Shown piece by piece: positions 6,405-14,392 of a DNA stretch of 14,510 bases (the stretch's first letter is position 1; each line of letters opens with the position of its first letter). The notes below the pieces were generated by a model. It was not told the origin of the DNA and did no database searches. It was given only the letters and a program-made list of their open reading frames with translations. The translations under genes and the position numbers were made by a program. The stretch is from Candidatus Limnocylindrales bacterium (GTDB taxonomy: Bacteria > Moduliflexota > Moduliflexia > Moduliflexales > JAUQPW01): positions 1 to 14,510 of the forward strand of contig DATMBG010000030.1 in assembly GCA_035559535.1 (NCBI GenBank), in the 5' to 3' direction.

Positions 6405-7358
6405 ATGAAAAACCTATACCGGATTCTGGTCCTTTTTCTCTTTCTCAGCTTATGTGGGATAAATTCGGCTTCTGCCGGTGAACTCTGGATTACCAATCAG
6501 TCTTCCAATACCCTTTCCATTATTGATACAGAAACTTATCAAACCCTGGCGACCCTTCCTTCCGGTGGGAGTGAACCTCACAATATTACCTTTAGTCCTG
6601 ATGGTAAGGAAGCCTGGGTTTGTCACGTAGGTTCCAACAATGTGGCGGTCTTTGATGTAGGCTCCAGAAAACTTTTAACGATACTCCCGGGAGGTAAACG
6701 GGCCCATGCGGTTACCTTCACACCGGATGGTCGTTATGCCTACCTGGCCAATCCGGGCTCCAACGATGTCTGGGTCTTTGAAGCGGCGACTAAAAACCTA
6801 ATCAAAGTTATTCCGGTGGGTGAAGCCCCCCAGTTAATTACTTTCTCCCGGGACGGAAAAAAAGCCTTTGTAACCAATAGCAAAAGCGAAGAGGTCTGGG
6901 TGTTGGATACGACCAGTTATGAAGTTCTTGCAAAGATTCCGGCAGGAAGGGATGTGATGGGTTGTGGGACTACCCAGGATAGTCGACATCTCTATGTAAC
7001 GGCCGGAGGCGATAACGGAGTTGCACTCATCGATACCCTGGCGTATCAAAATGTAAAGTTTATAGAGACTGGGCTGGATGCCCATGGATTGGTGATTTCC
7101 CCCGATGATAAATACGTTTATGTCGCCAATCGGGGAGAGAATACGCTTTCGGTTATCGATAGCTCTACCAATCAAGTGATTGGAGCCATTCCGGTTGGGA
7201 AAAAGCCGGATATTTTAACCATTTCTCCAGATGGTCACTATGTTTATGTTACCAATCGCCTGGAGGATACCATTTCGGTGGTAGATACAGTCTCCAGGCA
7301 GGCTCTGAAAGTTATACCGGTAGGAAAGGAACCCCATGGCATTGCTTTAAAACCTTAA
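6405..7358 (+). CDS. Exported seven-bladed YVTN beta-propeller protein
   Basis: This 317-aa protein has a Sec signal peptide (hydrophobic 5-20, cleavage after ASA). The rest is about seven repeats of roughly 41 residues. Each carries a SPDG-type turn followed by a strand such as YVYVANRG or KAFVTNSK, then an IDT- or VDT-type strand. It belongs to the YncE/cytochrome-d1-like propeller superfamily. No haem motif or metal site is evident, and its cysteines are isolated. The start codon follows the SoxYZ stop by 2 nt, with no clear ribosome site of its own, so translational coupling is likely. A scaffold or substrate-binding role in the periplasmic module is inferred; no enzymatic function can be assigned. 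Confidence 0.85.
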   Translation: MKNLYRILVLFLFLSLCGINSASAGELWITNQSSNTLSIIDTETYQTLATLPSGGSEPHNITFSPDGKEAWVCHVGSNNVAVFDVGSRKLLTILPGGKRAHAVTFTPDGRYAYLANPGSNDVWVFEAATKNLIKVIPVGEAPQLITFSRDGKKAFVTNSKSEEVWVLDTTSYEVLAKIPAGRDVMGCGTTQDSRHLYVTAGGDNGVALIDTLAYQNVKFIETGLDAHGLVISPDDKYVYVANRGENTLSVIDSSTNQVIGAIPVGKKPDILTISPDGHYVYVTNRLEDTISVVDTVSRQALKVIPVGKEPHGIALKP

Positions 7359-7383
7359 GGATTGGAAAGAAGAGTGGGATAAG

Positions 7384-7620
7384 GAAAGACAAAAGGCAAA
7401 CAGTAGTCCTCTATAACACTGTTTACTTAATTTTGATCTCATGGTACGACTTTCACTTCCCAACTCCCCGCTCCCAGCTCTTCCCTCTCTGCCTTCTCCC
7501 TCCCTGCATGCGGGGAGGGAAGAGGTGGGGTGGGGGGGGGAGAGGGGCCGGGGGGTGAGGGCCCTTTAAAAGTCAAGCAAAACTAAGTAAACAGTGTACT
7601 ACTTTTACCCTTTGTCTTTC
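7384..7620. mobile_element. MITE-like foldback element immediately upstream of ccoN
   Basis: Core terminal inverted repeats are ACACTGTTTACTTAATTTTG (7416-7435) and its complement with one mismatch (7578-7597). The pairing extends outward, with an 8-nt bulge, to GAAAGAC at 7384 and GTCTTTC ending at 7620. The interior is C-rich then G-rich and folds on itself (CTCCCTCCC with GGGAGGG near 7496-7520). It has no open reading frame. A second copy of the left end occurs at 14393. The true ends and target duplication are uncertain. Right flank and second copy show TA next to CACTG, which would fit a TA-targeting (IS630/Tc1-type) transposase acting in trans. Confidence 0.75.
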
Positions 7621-7630
7621 TGTTTTCAGA

Positions 7631-9052
7631 ATGGCCGACGCGGTTGAAGTCAAGCAAGAGGAACGGGAGCTGGCTCTGGAAGATGAGCTGGTCAACAAAT
7701 CATTGGTTAAGAAATGGCTTTTATGGGGATTCGTCTGGGTACTCTTCGCCCCGACGGTCGGAGTTATTGTCTCCACGAAGTTTAATTACCCGGAATTTTT
7801 AGGTAATTCCCCCTATTTTACCTTTGGGCGACTTCGCCCGATTCATGTAAACGGTGTGATCTTAGGGGTTTTCAGTACCCTTTTCATAGGAATGTGTTAT
7901 TATGTGGTCCCCCGACTTACCGGAACCCGGGTATATCTGGGAGACAAACTCGGTAATATCCTTCTGTGGGTCTGGAATCTGACCCTGGCCGGAGGATTTA
8001 TTTCCCTGGCTTTTGGATCAAATCAGGGTATCGAGGCCGGAGAAGCTCCTTTAATAACCGATATTATTCTGGAAATCTGCTTTTTGATTTTGACGCTCCA
8101 ATTCTTCGTGACCATTGCCAAACGGCGAGAAGAAAAGCTCTATGTAAGTCTCTGGTATCTCATCGCAGCCTTTGTCTGGACCGATATAAACTGGGCCTTT
8201 GGGAATTTTATCGTTCCATATTCGGTTCCGGGCATCAATAATGCTGCACTGCATGGACTTTTTATTCATTATGTGGTTGGGCTCTGGATTACTCCGGCCG
8301 GATATGTCATGATTTACTATTTTCTACCGGCTTCGGTCCGAAATCCCATTTATAGCCATAAACTTTCCCTCATCGGATTCTGGTCACTGGCTTTCTTCTA
8401 TCCCTTTGTAGGAATCCACCATTATCTCTATAGCCCTATCGCAGATTGGGCTGAGACCCTTGCCATTGTCAGCAGTATGATGTTAATCATACCGGTTTGG
8501 ACCGTCATCCAGAACTTCTTCGGGACGATGATCGGGCGATGGTCTCAATTCCATGAGAATTACACCGCCAAGTTTCTAATCCTGGGATCCATCATGTATC
8601 TATTCGGTTGTTTCCAGGGCTCTACAGAAGCTTTACGAAGCCTTCAACAGCCCACCCATTTTACAGATTTTGTTATTTCCCATTCACATCTTACAGTATT
8701 TGGAACCTTTGTGCTTTGGGTGTTAGGTCCTGCAATTTTTGTATGGCAGCGAATTACAGGGCAGGAGTTGTGGAGCTCCCGTATGGCAAACTGGAGTTTC
8801 TGGCTCATTACAGCCGGAATTTCCAGCATGGGCATCGGACTCACCTTTGGTGGATTACAGCAAGGTTATATGTGGATGAAACAGGTGGAATGGGTAGAGT
8901 CTGTGATTGCCACCAAACCTTTCTGGCTTTTCAGAACCTTTTCAGGAATCTCCATGGATATTGGAATGTCACTTTTGGTGATTAACTTACTCCTGACAAC
9001 CAGAGCCAGATCTAGAACTGAGTTGCTGGGACGTACGGTACCCAGTATGTGA
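7631..9052 (+). CDS. ccoN: cbb3-type cytochrome c oxidase subunit I
   Basis: This 473-aa polytopic membrane protein is the catalytic haem-copper subunit that reduces O2 to water. The sequence shows about 12 membrane helices and the CcoN ligand set: His72 (RPIHVNG, low-spin haem b), CuB ligands His213 and His263-His264 (GIHHYLYS), the helix-VII tyrosine Tyr257 (FFYPF) that cross-links to a CuB histidine in this family, and His351/His353 (SHSHLTVFG) for haems b3 and b. Spacing between these residues matches known cbb3 enzymes. No ribosome site precedes the ATG, and the upstream 10 bp adjoin a foldback element, so promoter and leader are atypical. It heads the oxidase operon; ccoO follows after 16 bp. 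Confidence 0.95.
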   Translation: MADAVEVKQEERELALEDELVNKSLVKKWLLWGFVWVLFAPTVGVIVSTKFNYPEFLGNSPYFTFGRLRPIHVNGVILGVFSTLFIGMCYYVVPRLTGTRVYLGDKLGNILLWVWNLTLAGGFISLAFGSNQGIEAGEAPLITDIILEICFLILTLQFFVTIAKRREEKLYVSLWYLIAAFVWTDINWAFGNFIVPYSVPGINNAALHGLFIHYVVGLWITPAGYVMIYYFLPASVRNPIYSHKLSLIGFWSLAFFYPFVGIHHYLYSPIADWAETLAIVSSMMLIIPVWTVIQNFFGTMIGRWSQFHENYTAKFLILGSIMYLFGCFQGSTEALRSLQQPTHFTDFVISHSHLTVFGTFVLWVLGPAIFVWQRITGQELWSSRMANWSFWLITAGISSMGIGLTFGGLQQGYMWMKQVEWVESVIATKPFWLFRTFSGISMDIGMSLLVINLLLTTRARSRTELLGRTVPSM

Positions 9053-9068
9053 GAGGAGGCCATAGAAC

Positions 9069-10703
9069 ATGCGACATGCCAAAACCGTTGCGGTTATAGC
9101 CGGATTTTTATTCATCACCCTGGCGATTTTTGTTCAGGGATTTCTCCCGGCCATGCTTCCCCAGTCCCGGGAGAAAAGGGTTACCATGGCTGTGAGGACC
9201 CATCTGGGAGAGATCAAGTGGGTACAACATGAAGCCACCGATTATACGGAATTGGAAAAGCTAGGACGACGGGTCTACATCCGAGAAGGGTGTTGGTATT
9301 GCCATTCTCAGTATGTAAGACCGGTAGCCGGTGAAGATCAACGTTGGGGACCTGTCTCTCAGGCCGGAGAATATGCCTTTGATATTCCTCATCTTTTCTC
9401 CACCCGCCGCATTGGACCTGATCTGACCCGGGTAGGTTTAAAATACTCCGATGGCTGGCATTATGCCCATCACTGGGACCCTAGAATGTTGACCCCGGAC
9501 TCCAACATGCCTTCCTTCCGATGGCTTTTCTATGATCCCATCCGGGTGGCCATAAAACGGGAGGGAGATACCCTCAGCCTGGATACCGATAACCCGCAGC
9601 TTAGAAAAACGTTCACGTTTAATCCAGATAAAGAAATTCATTTAACGCCCAATGAAGAGGGATTGGCCTTTACCAAGGAAACCGACGGCACGCCGGTTCT
9701 ATTCTTTGGAAATATGTCCACCGAGTATTTTAAGAAAGATTTTGTGGATATTCTCATTCCCCGACAGGATCTACGAGGTTTGATAGCTTATATCCAGAAA
9801 CTCGGTATGAATCGAGGTAACTGGCGAGATACCTTTGAACCTCAGCGGGTGTTTGCCACGGAGTTTGAAGTGCCGGAATCGGAGGAATGGATTGCCCGAG
9901 GCCGGGAAGTCTATCAGATGCGATGTCAGGGATGCCATGGGGTCAAAGGAGATGGTAACGGCCCGGCCGCTACCTTCTTCTCTGGAGAATTCCGACCCAG
10001 GGACTTTACCAGTGCTACCTTTAAATTCCGGACCACTCCCTCCGGCTCTCTCCCTACCAATGGAGATCTTTTGAGGACCATCACCGTGGGGGTACGGGGA
10101 ACGGCTATGCCAACCTGGCACGAGTTGACCGAAAAGGATCGGCTGGCCGTGATTCAGTATATTAAAACTTTTTCGGAGTTTTGGAAAGAAGAAACCCCGC
10201 TACCGCCCATTGAAATTCCAAAACCACCCCCTGCCAGTCCGGAAATGATTGCCAAGGGAAAAGAAGCCTTTGAGTCGGCTAAGTGCTGGCAATGCCATGG
10301 GAGAGGAGGAAAGGGAGATGGACCTTCTGCCAATGAGCTTAAAGACGATTGGGGGTTCCCGATCCGCCCGGCCGACTTTACAAGGGGTATTTTTAAGTCG
10401 GGACCCGGCGTCCGGGATATCTTCCGGACTATGTCCACCGGGTTAAATGGAACTCCAATGCCTTCTTATATCGATACCCTTTCGGAAGAGCAACGCTGGC
10501 AAATCTCTTACTATGTCTTATCCTTTTCTGCTTATAGGGATCCCCTGCATAATAAAGAGTATGATATTCCCGAAGCCGTAAAAACTGCCCTGGATTCTCC
10601 CGATGTGCAGGCTCCGGATTCCAAACATGCTTTTAACCCTGCCACCTTGAAGAAAACGATGGCGGCAACCGTGGAGGATCAGTTGAAAGCGGCGAAAGAG
10701 TAA
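9069..10703 (+). CDS. ccoO: cbb3 oxidase CcoO fused to a dihaem CcoP-like domain (trihaem subunit)
   Basis: This 544-aa subunit has an N-terminal membrane anchor (about 6-28). A CcoO domain follows with haem site C75-W-Y-C78-H79 (REGCWYCHSQYVRP) and distal-Met motif SNMPSFRW. Two further cytochrome c domains carry C286-Q-G-C289-H290 and C406-W-Q-C409-H410, with likely Met ligands in GTAMPTW and GTPMPSY. Ordinary CcoO ends near 200-230 residues and has one haem. The extra two match the dihaem part of CcoP. The subunit would pass electrons from soluble donors to CcoN. AGGAGG precedes the ATG. No separate full ccoP is present; a small CcoP-like anchor lies downstream. Confidence 0.92.
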   Translation: MRHAKTVAVIAGFLFITLAIFVQGFLPAMLPQSREKRVTMAVRTHLGEIKWVQHEATDYTELEKLGRRVYIREGCWYCHSQYVRPVAGEDQRWGPVSQAGEYAFDIPHLFSTRRIGPDLTRVGLKYSDGWHYAHHWDPRMLTPDSNMPSFRWLFYDPIRVAIKREGDTLSLDTDNPQLRKTFTFNPDKEIHLTPNEEGLAFTKETDGTPVLFFGNMSTEYFKKDFVDILIPRQDLRGLIAYIQKLGMNRGNWRDTFEPQRVFATEFEVPESEEWIARGREVYQMRCQGCHGVKGDGNGPAATFFSGEFRPRDFTSATFKFRTTPSGSLPTNGDLLRTITVGVRGTAMPTWHELTEKDRLAVIQYIKTFSEFWKEETPLPPIEIPKPPPASPEMIAKGKEAFESAKCWQCHGRGGKGDGPSANELKDDWGFPIRPADFTRGIFKSGPGVRDIFRTMSTGLNGTPMPSYIDTLSEEQRWQISYYVLSFSAYRDPLHNKEYDIPEAVKTALDSPDVQAPDSKHAFNPATLKKTMAATVEDQLKAAKE

Positions 10704-10725
10704 TCGGCGGTGAGACCGATAACCT

Positions 10726-10781
10726 GCGTAAAACGGAATATGCGAGACGTAGCTTTACGTTTCACGATTCACGTTTTACGC
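10726..10781. repeat. Inverted repeat GCGTAAAACG/CGTTTTACGC before ccoS
   Basis: The perfect 10-bp arms (10726-10735 and 10772-10781) enclose 36 nt of related ACGTTTCACG-type repeats. The element fills the gap between the CcoO-CcoP fusion and ccoS. It ends 9 nt before the chosen ccoS start, so it may have replaced the original ribosome site. Confidence 0.6.
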
Positions 10782-10790
10782 CTTAGATTA

Positions 10791-10985
10791 ATGAAAGATG
10801 TCTTTTTACTTGAGTTTCTAACCTTTTATGAGTTTTTTGTAGCCCTTCTCATGGGTTTTGCCGCTCTATGCTTTTTTATATGGGCTATTCTAACAGGAAA
10901 TTTCAAAGATGTTGAAGCTATTAAGTATAAGGTCTACGAGATGGAGGTCGTCCATGAAGAGGGAAGAAAAGGAAAAAACAGGTGA
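10791..10985 (+). CDS. ccoS: cbb3 oxidase assembly protein CcoS
   Basis: This 64-aa protein has one membrane helix (about 12-32) followed by the CcoS-like stretch FIWAILTGNFKDVE (family form: FxWAxxSGQFDDLE) and a short charged tail. CcoS is needed to insert cofactors into the catalytic subunit of cbb3 oxidases. I chose ATG 10791 because the in-frame upstream extension (GTG 10710 or ATG 10740) would translate the inverted repeat. No good ribosome site precedes 10791, so the true start is uncertain. The end overlaps the next gene by 32 bp. An alternative call is a CcoQ-like small subunit. Confidence 0.75.
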   Translation: MKDVFLLEFLTFYEFFVALLMGFAALCFFIWAILTGNFKDVEAIKYKVYEMEVVHEEGRKGKNR

Positions 10986-11193
10986 ACAAAGCTCAGATAA
11001 AAAATCTACTCCCCCGGTAGAACCTGTGCAGGGGAAGTATGGACCTGTGGAAGAATACCACTTCTCAGGCATCCGGGTCTACCATGGTATTGTTAACAAA
11101 TGGCTCCTTATCGTCTACCTGGTCCTGGTAATATGGGCTCTTTTCTATCTCTTTAAACATTGGGGAGGACTTGGACCAGGATTGGGATTCTAA
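10954..11193 (+). CDS. Stand-alone CcoP N-terminal-like membrane anchor
   Basis: This 79-aa protein starts at ATG 10954, preceded by GGAGG with 6-nt spacing and overlapping the end of ccoS. A hydrophilic Lys/Glu-rich N-terminus (1-25) leads to YHFSGIRVYHGIVNKW and one membrane helix (about 48-66), ending in WGGLGPGLGF. This pattern, a glycine-Ile turn and an Asn-x-Trp at the membrane entry followed by a single helix, recalls the FixP_N domain that anchors CcoP. No haem motif is present. With the dihaem part fused to CcoO, the protein looks like the detached CcoP anchor. The family match is made by eye. Confidence 0.65.
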   Translation: MKREEKEKTGEQSSDKKSTPPVEPVQGKYGPVEEYHFSGIRVYHGIVNKWLLIVYLVLVIWALFYLFKHWGGLGPGLGF

Positions 11194-11204
11194 AGGAGAA
11201 GTTT

Positions 11205-11312
11205 ATGTCCCTGGCAGAAAGAATCGTTTTTATTTTAGCCATCCTGAATCTGATATTTCTCGGACTGGAACTGTTATATAACATCTTAAACGCGCTCGTT
11301 GCTTATTTATAA
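11205..11312 (+). CDS. 35-aa single-helix membrane protein in the cbb3 operon
   Basis: A short frame begins at ATG 11205 with an excellent ribosome site (AAGGAG, 6 nt spacing) and begins 11 nt after the preceding stop. The product starts MSLAERIVF and is hydrophobic for nearly its whole length (about 7-35), containing a Glu-Leu-Leu-Tyr-Asn stretch near residue 22. Position and size suggest a small oxidase subunit, like CcoQ or the 36-residue CcoM described in Pseudomonas stutzeri cbb3. I see no decisive sequence match to either. Confidence 0.65.
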   Translation: MSLAERIVFILAILNLIFLGLELLYNILNALVAYL

Positions 11313-11364
11313 AGACGAGCTTCCTGCTCATGTTTCCGAAAAGTGATTTTTAGAGGAACGACCT

Positions 11365-13548
11365 ATGGTGTGTAAACATTGCGGGCTTCCTCTACCTTAT
11401 GCCAGAAGCCGGGACTATCAGATCAGAAACCAGCTCAACATCCCCCCTGGCCCCCCTCCAGGGGGGATGAAGAACGAAACTGAAAAATCCTCAGAATTCA
11501 GGGATTCCCATTCAGAACTGGAAAAGGATCGATTCTGTTGCTATGGTTGTTATATTGCCTACCAGGTTGTAGGGGAAAAAGGGGAAGAGGGAGAAGCCTC
11601 CTGGAATTTAATCAAGTTAGGATTAGGCGTTTTTTTATCCATGAACGCCATGATGTTCAACCTGGTGCTTTACTTTGGAGATCTCCGGGAGATAAGTGCG
11701 GATCTCCTTCCCCTTATTCATTATCTCCTCTTTGTCCTTTCCACGCTGGTCATGGGCTTTCTGGGTCTTCCCTTTCTTTATAGCGCCTGGCGAAGTCTCC
11801 GACGGGTTTCTTTTACCATGGATAGTTTAATTGCCGTAGGAGCCTTCTCCGCCTATTTTTATTCCAGCTATATCACTTTCACCCGGCAACAGGGGGTTTA
11901 CTTCGATACCGGCAATATGATCCTGGTTCTGGTAACCCTGGGAAGATTCCTGGAGGCAAAGGCTAAAGCCAGCACTTCGGATTCTATTCGAAAATTTCTT
12001 CAATTGGGAGCCTCAGAGGCAACCGTCCTGAAAGATGGAAAAATCCTGAAAGTTCCGGTCCAGGCTATCCAGGTGGGAGACATCCTCCAGGTTCTGCCTG
12101 GAGAAAAAATTCCGGTAGACGGAAGAATTATCCAGGGAGAAACCAGTGTGGATGAATCCATGCTCACAGGGGAGTCAAGACCTGTTCAAAAGGGTAAAGA
12201 CGATAAGGTATTCGGTGCAACCCTTAACCGGGAAGGGTATATCTTGATGGAAGCAACCCATGTCGGTCAGGATACCGTCTTATCTCAAATTGTGAGGCTT
12301 ATGGAACAAGCCCAACTGAGTCGAGCCTCTATCCAAAACCTGGTCGATAAGATTTCAAATCTGTTTGTTCCGGTTATCTTAAGTATAGCTTTGATAACAT
12401 TTACGGTATGGTTTTTCAAGGGACATACAGAGGCTGCGTTACTGAACTCCCTGGCCGTATTACTTATTTCCTGTCCCTGTGCCCTGGGAATTGCAACCCC
12501 TATGGTAACCTGTATCGGTATCGGAAGGGCTGCAAGGGAAGGAATTCTTATCAGAACCGGGGAGGTTCTGGAAAAACTTCCTCGACTTCAATCCATTTTC
12601 TTCGATAAAACGGGAACCCTCACCCAGGGTAAAATGACCCTCTCTTCCTGGTTGATAGATCCTTCCTCCGAAGACTATGATGAGAATCAACTCCTGACCC
12701 TTGCAGCTTCTTTAGAAACCTGCTCTGAACATTCTTTAGGAAAGAGCATTGTAGAAGCGGCCAGACAAAGAAATTTGCCCCTTTATAAGGTCTTAGAATT
12801 CAAGGTAAAGCCGGGAATGGGTATTCAGGGGAGAATCCTCTGGAAAGAAAATCCGTTGGTTTACCTGGGTAGTGAGCGTTATTTTCGGGAAAATCATCTT
12901 GCCCTCTCAGAGACTCTCTTATCTGAAAAGGAACGGCTCCAATCGGTGGGAAAAACGGTCATTTTTTGTGGCTGGCAGGGAAAAGCCCGGGGCCTTTTAA
13001 GTTTCTCCGATGAAGTCAGAGAGGAAGCCTATCAGGCTATAAAGGCCTGCCGTCGGCTGGGATTAGAAGTCTCCATTTTGTCGGGAGATCATCCACTCGT
13101 GGCTTATGAGGTCGGCAAAAAGTTAAATATCTCCCGGGTTTACGCTCATTTGCTTCCTTCTGAAAAAGCGCAGGAAATCCAGAAAGCCCAAAATCAAGGC
13201 TACAAAGTAGCTATGGTAGGGGATGGAATTAACGACGCACCCTCCTTAGCTCAGGCCGATGTAGGGATTGCAATGGGTTCTGGAACGGATCTGGCCAAAG
13301 AAACCGCAGATATTAGCATTCTAGGAGGGGATTTGCGAAAGATCCCCTGGGCTATTCAGCTGGCCTCTGCCGCTTATAAAAAGATTCAAGAGAATTTATT
13401 CTGGGCATTCATCTACAATATCCTGGGTATCGCTCTGGCCGCTTCAGGGGTCCTGACCCCTATCCTTTCTGCAGGGATGATGGTGATCAGCAGTCTCTGT
13501 GTCATCGGAAATTCCCTGAGGTTACAAAAATTTAACGGTGGTGAGTAA
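11365..13548 (+). CDS. ccoI: CcoI-type copper-transporting P1B-ATPase lacking the HMA domain
   Basis: This 727-aa membrane pump would deliver copper for cbb3 oxidase assembly. GAGGAA precedes the ATG. The N-terminus carries the CcoI/FixI cysteine module in two parts: C3-K-H-C6-G and F-C58-C59-Y-G-C62. The HMA (ferredoxin-like) domain that normally follows is missing; the chain passes directly to the first helices (about 82-105). P-type motifs are intact: TGES in the actuator, C370-P-C372 in the membrane, D414KTGT (phosphorylation site) and GD620GINDAP. The nucleotide-binding motif reads SEHSLG: His456 is kept, but the usual HP dipeptide is HS. An in-frame palindrome encodes PPGPPPGGM between the two cysteine clusters. 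Confidence 0.9.
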   Translation: MVCKHCGLPLPYARSRDYQIRNQLNIPPGPPPGGMKNETEKSSEFRDSHSELEKDRFCCYGCYIAYQVVGEKGEEGEASWNLIKLGLGVFLSMNAMMFNLVLYFGDLREISADLLPLIHYLLFVLSTLVMGFLGLPFLYSAWRSLRRVSFTMDSLIAVGAFSAYFYSSYITFTRQQGVYFDTGNMILVLVTLGRFLEAKAKASTSDSIRKFLQLGASEATVLKDGKILKVPVQAIQVGDILQVLPGEKIPVDGRIIQGETSVDESMLTGESRPVQKGKDDKVFGATLNREGYILMEATHVGQDTVLSQIVRLMEQAQLSRASIQNLVDKISNLFVPVILSIALITFTVWFFKGHTEAALLNSLAVLLISCPCALGIATPMVTCIGIGRAAREGILIRTGEVLEKLPRLQSIFFDKTGTLTQGKMTLSSWLIDPSSEDYDENQLLTLAASLETCSEHSLGKSIVEAARQRNLPLYKVLEFKVKPGMGIQGRILWKENPLVYLGSERYFRENHLALSETLLSEKERLQSVGKTVIFCGWQGKARGLLSFSDEVREEAYQAIKACRRLGLEVSILSGDHPLVAYEVGKKLNISRVYAHLLPSEKAQEIQKAQNQGYKVAMVGDGINDAPSLAQADVGIAMGSGTDLAKETADISILGGDLRKIPWAIQLASAAYKKIQENLFWAFIYNILGIALAASGVLTPILSAGMMVISSLCVIGNSLRLQKFNGGE
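11440..11468. repeat. Perfect palindrome inserted in the ccoI coding sequence
   Basis: The 11-bp arms ATCCCCCCTGG and CCAGGGGGGAT enclose a 7-nt C-rich loop. The palindrome codes for a Pro/Gly stretch between CxxC-G and FCCxGC, where homologues have a short linker. The reading frame is kept. It resembles the C-rich foldbacks found elsewhere in the window. Confidence 0.75.
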
Positions 13549-13637
13549 GTGAGCAAGGGAGTAAGGGCCAGGGAGTAAAAAACAAAGGAGCAAAAGGTCG
13601 GGGAAACTCACTCCCTTACTCCCTTACTTGCTTACTC
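13543..13637. repeat. Foldback repeat of GGGAGTAAG units across the ccoI stop and the next start
   Basis: The 25-bp arms (13543-13567 and 13613-13637) match at 22 of 25 positions and are built from GAGTAAG/GGGAGTAA units. The ccoI stop codon (13546-13548) lies in the left arm. The right arm ends 11 bp before the most likely start of the next gene. Confidence 0.7.
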
Positions 13638-13648
13638 CCTGCGATGGG

Positions 13649-14383
13649 GTGACATATTTTCTTGCTTTCCTTTTTGGCCTCGTAGGGAGCACCCACTGCA
13701 TTGGAATGTGTGGTCCTATGGTGGTCCTCTATTCAACCCGACCGATTTCTGTCGGTAGCCTTAAAATGGCTCCACGATCACGGGCCTTTTTGCATCGCCA
13801 GCACTTCCTTTTTAACCTGGGTCGGGTAGTCCTTTACACCTATTTCGGATTCATCTGTGGATTTGTGGGGTATCTCTTCCGTCTTCGCACAGAACTCGAA
13901 GGTTACGTCGGTTTATTGGGTGGACTTTTCATCGTCTTCATGGGATTTAGCCTGATAGGCTTTTCTCCTCAACTTTCCTTCCTGAATACCCTCCTTTCAA
14001 AATCGGCCGGGATCTTCCAGGCCATCTGGAGACAGTATCGCAAACTGGCAGATTCTTCTGGTGTGTTCCTTCTGGGCTGTGCCCATGGATTCCTCCCCTG
14101 TCCCCTCCTCTACACGTTGTTTGCCTTTTCAGCTTCTACCGGAGATCCTTTTCGTGGGGCTCTCCTCATGCTGGTTTTCAGCCTGGGGACCGTTCCGGCC
14201 ATGTGGGGACTGGGAATCCTTTCGGGATGGTTCGATGAAAAAAAACGTAATAAAGTTTTACGCTTTATGGGCTTAGGGATAGCTCTCTGGGGAACAGTTC
14301 TTCTGAGCCACGGATTAAAAACTCTGGGTCTCCTTCCCCCTGAAATGTCCCACCGGATTCCGGAGATCCACTTCTTCCACTAA
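13649..14383 (+). CDS. COG2836 (TauE/SafE-like) integral membrane protein of the cbb3 locus
   Basis: This protein of about 244 aa has roughly six membrane helices. The first carries GLVGSTHCIGMCGP and a later one GFLPCPLLYTLFAF, the two cysteine-containing motifs typical of COG2836. Databases often name such proteins sulfite exporter TauE/SafE, but they commonly sit beside ccoI and ccoS. A role in metal or cofactor supply for the oxidase is therefore more likely here, by inference. The start is uncertain. GTG 13649 avoids the repeat; TTG 13628 lies inside it; neither has a good ribosome site. Confidence 0.78.
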   Translation: MTYFLAFLFGLVGSTHCIGMCGPMVVLYSTRPISVGSLKMAPRSRAFLHRQHFLFNLGRVVLYTYFGFICGFVGYLFRLRTELEGYVGLLGGLFIVFMGFSLIGFSPQLSFLNTLLSKSAGIFQAIWRQYRKLADSSGVFLLGCAHGFLPCPLLYTLFAFSASTGDPFRGALLMLVFSLGTVPAMWGLGILSGWFDEKKRNKVLRFMGLGIALWGTVLLSHGLKTLGLLPPEMSHRIPEIHFFH

Positions 14384-14392
14384 GAAACTACT

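Noticed and set aside
7414-7599. TA target-site duplication around the MITE-like core
   Set aside because: TA adjoins CACTG on the right side and at the second copy, but the left flank reads TATAA, so a clean duplication cannot be shown.
10710-10790. N-terminal extension of CcoS from GTG 10710
   Set aside because: The extra 27 residues are a translation of the inverted repeat and do not resemble the family.
10909-10953. Longer start for the CcoP-anchor-like protein
   Set aside because: The extra residues only mirror ccoS coding sequence in another frame. ATG 10954 has the good ribosome site.
13649-14383. Reading the TauE/SafE-like protein as the sulfite exporter of the Sox-like module
   Set aside because: The motifs fit COG2836, which commonly travels with cbb3 biogenesis genes. 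The database name alone does not support sulfite export.
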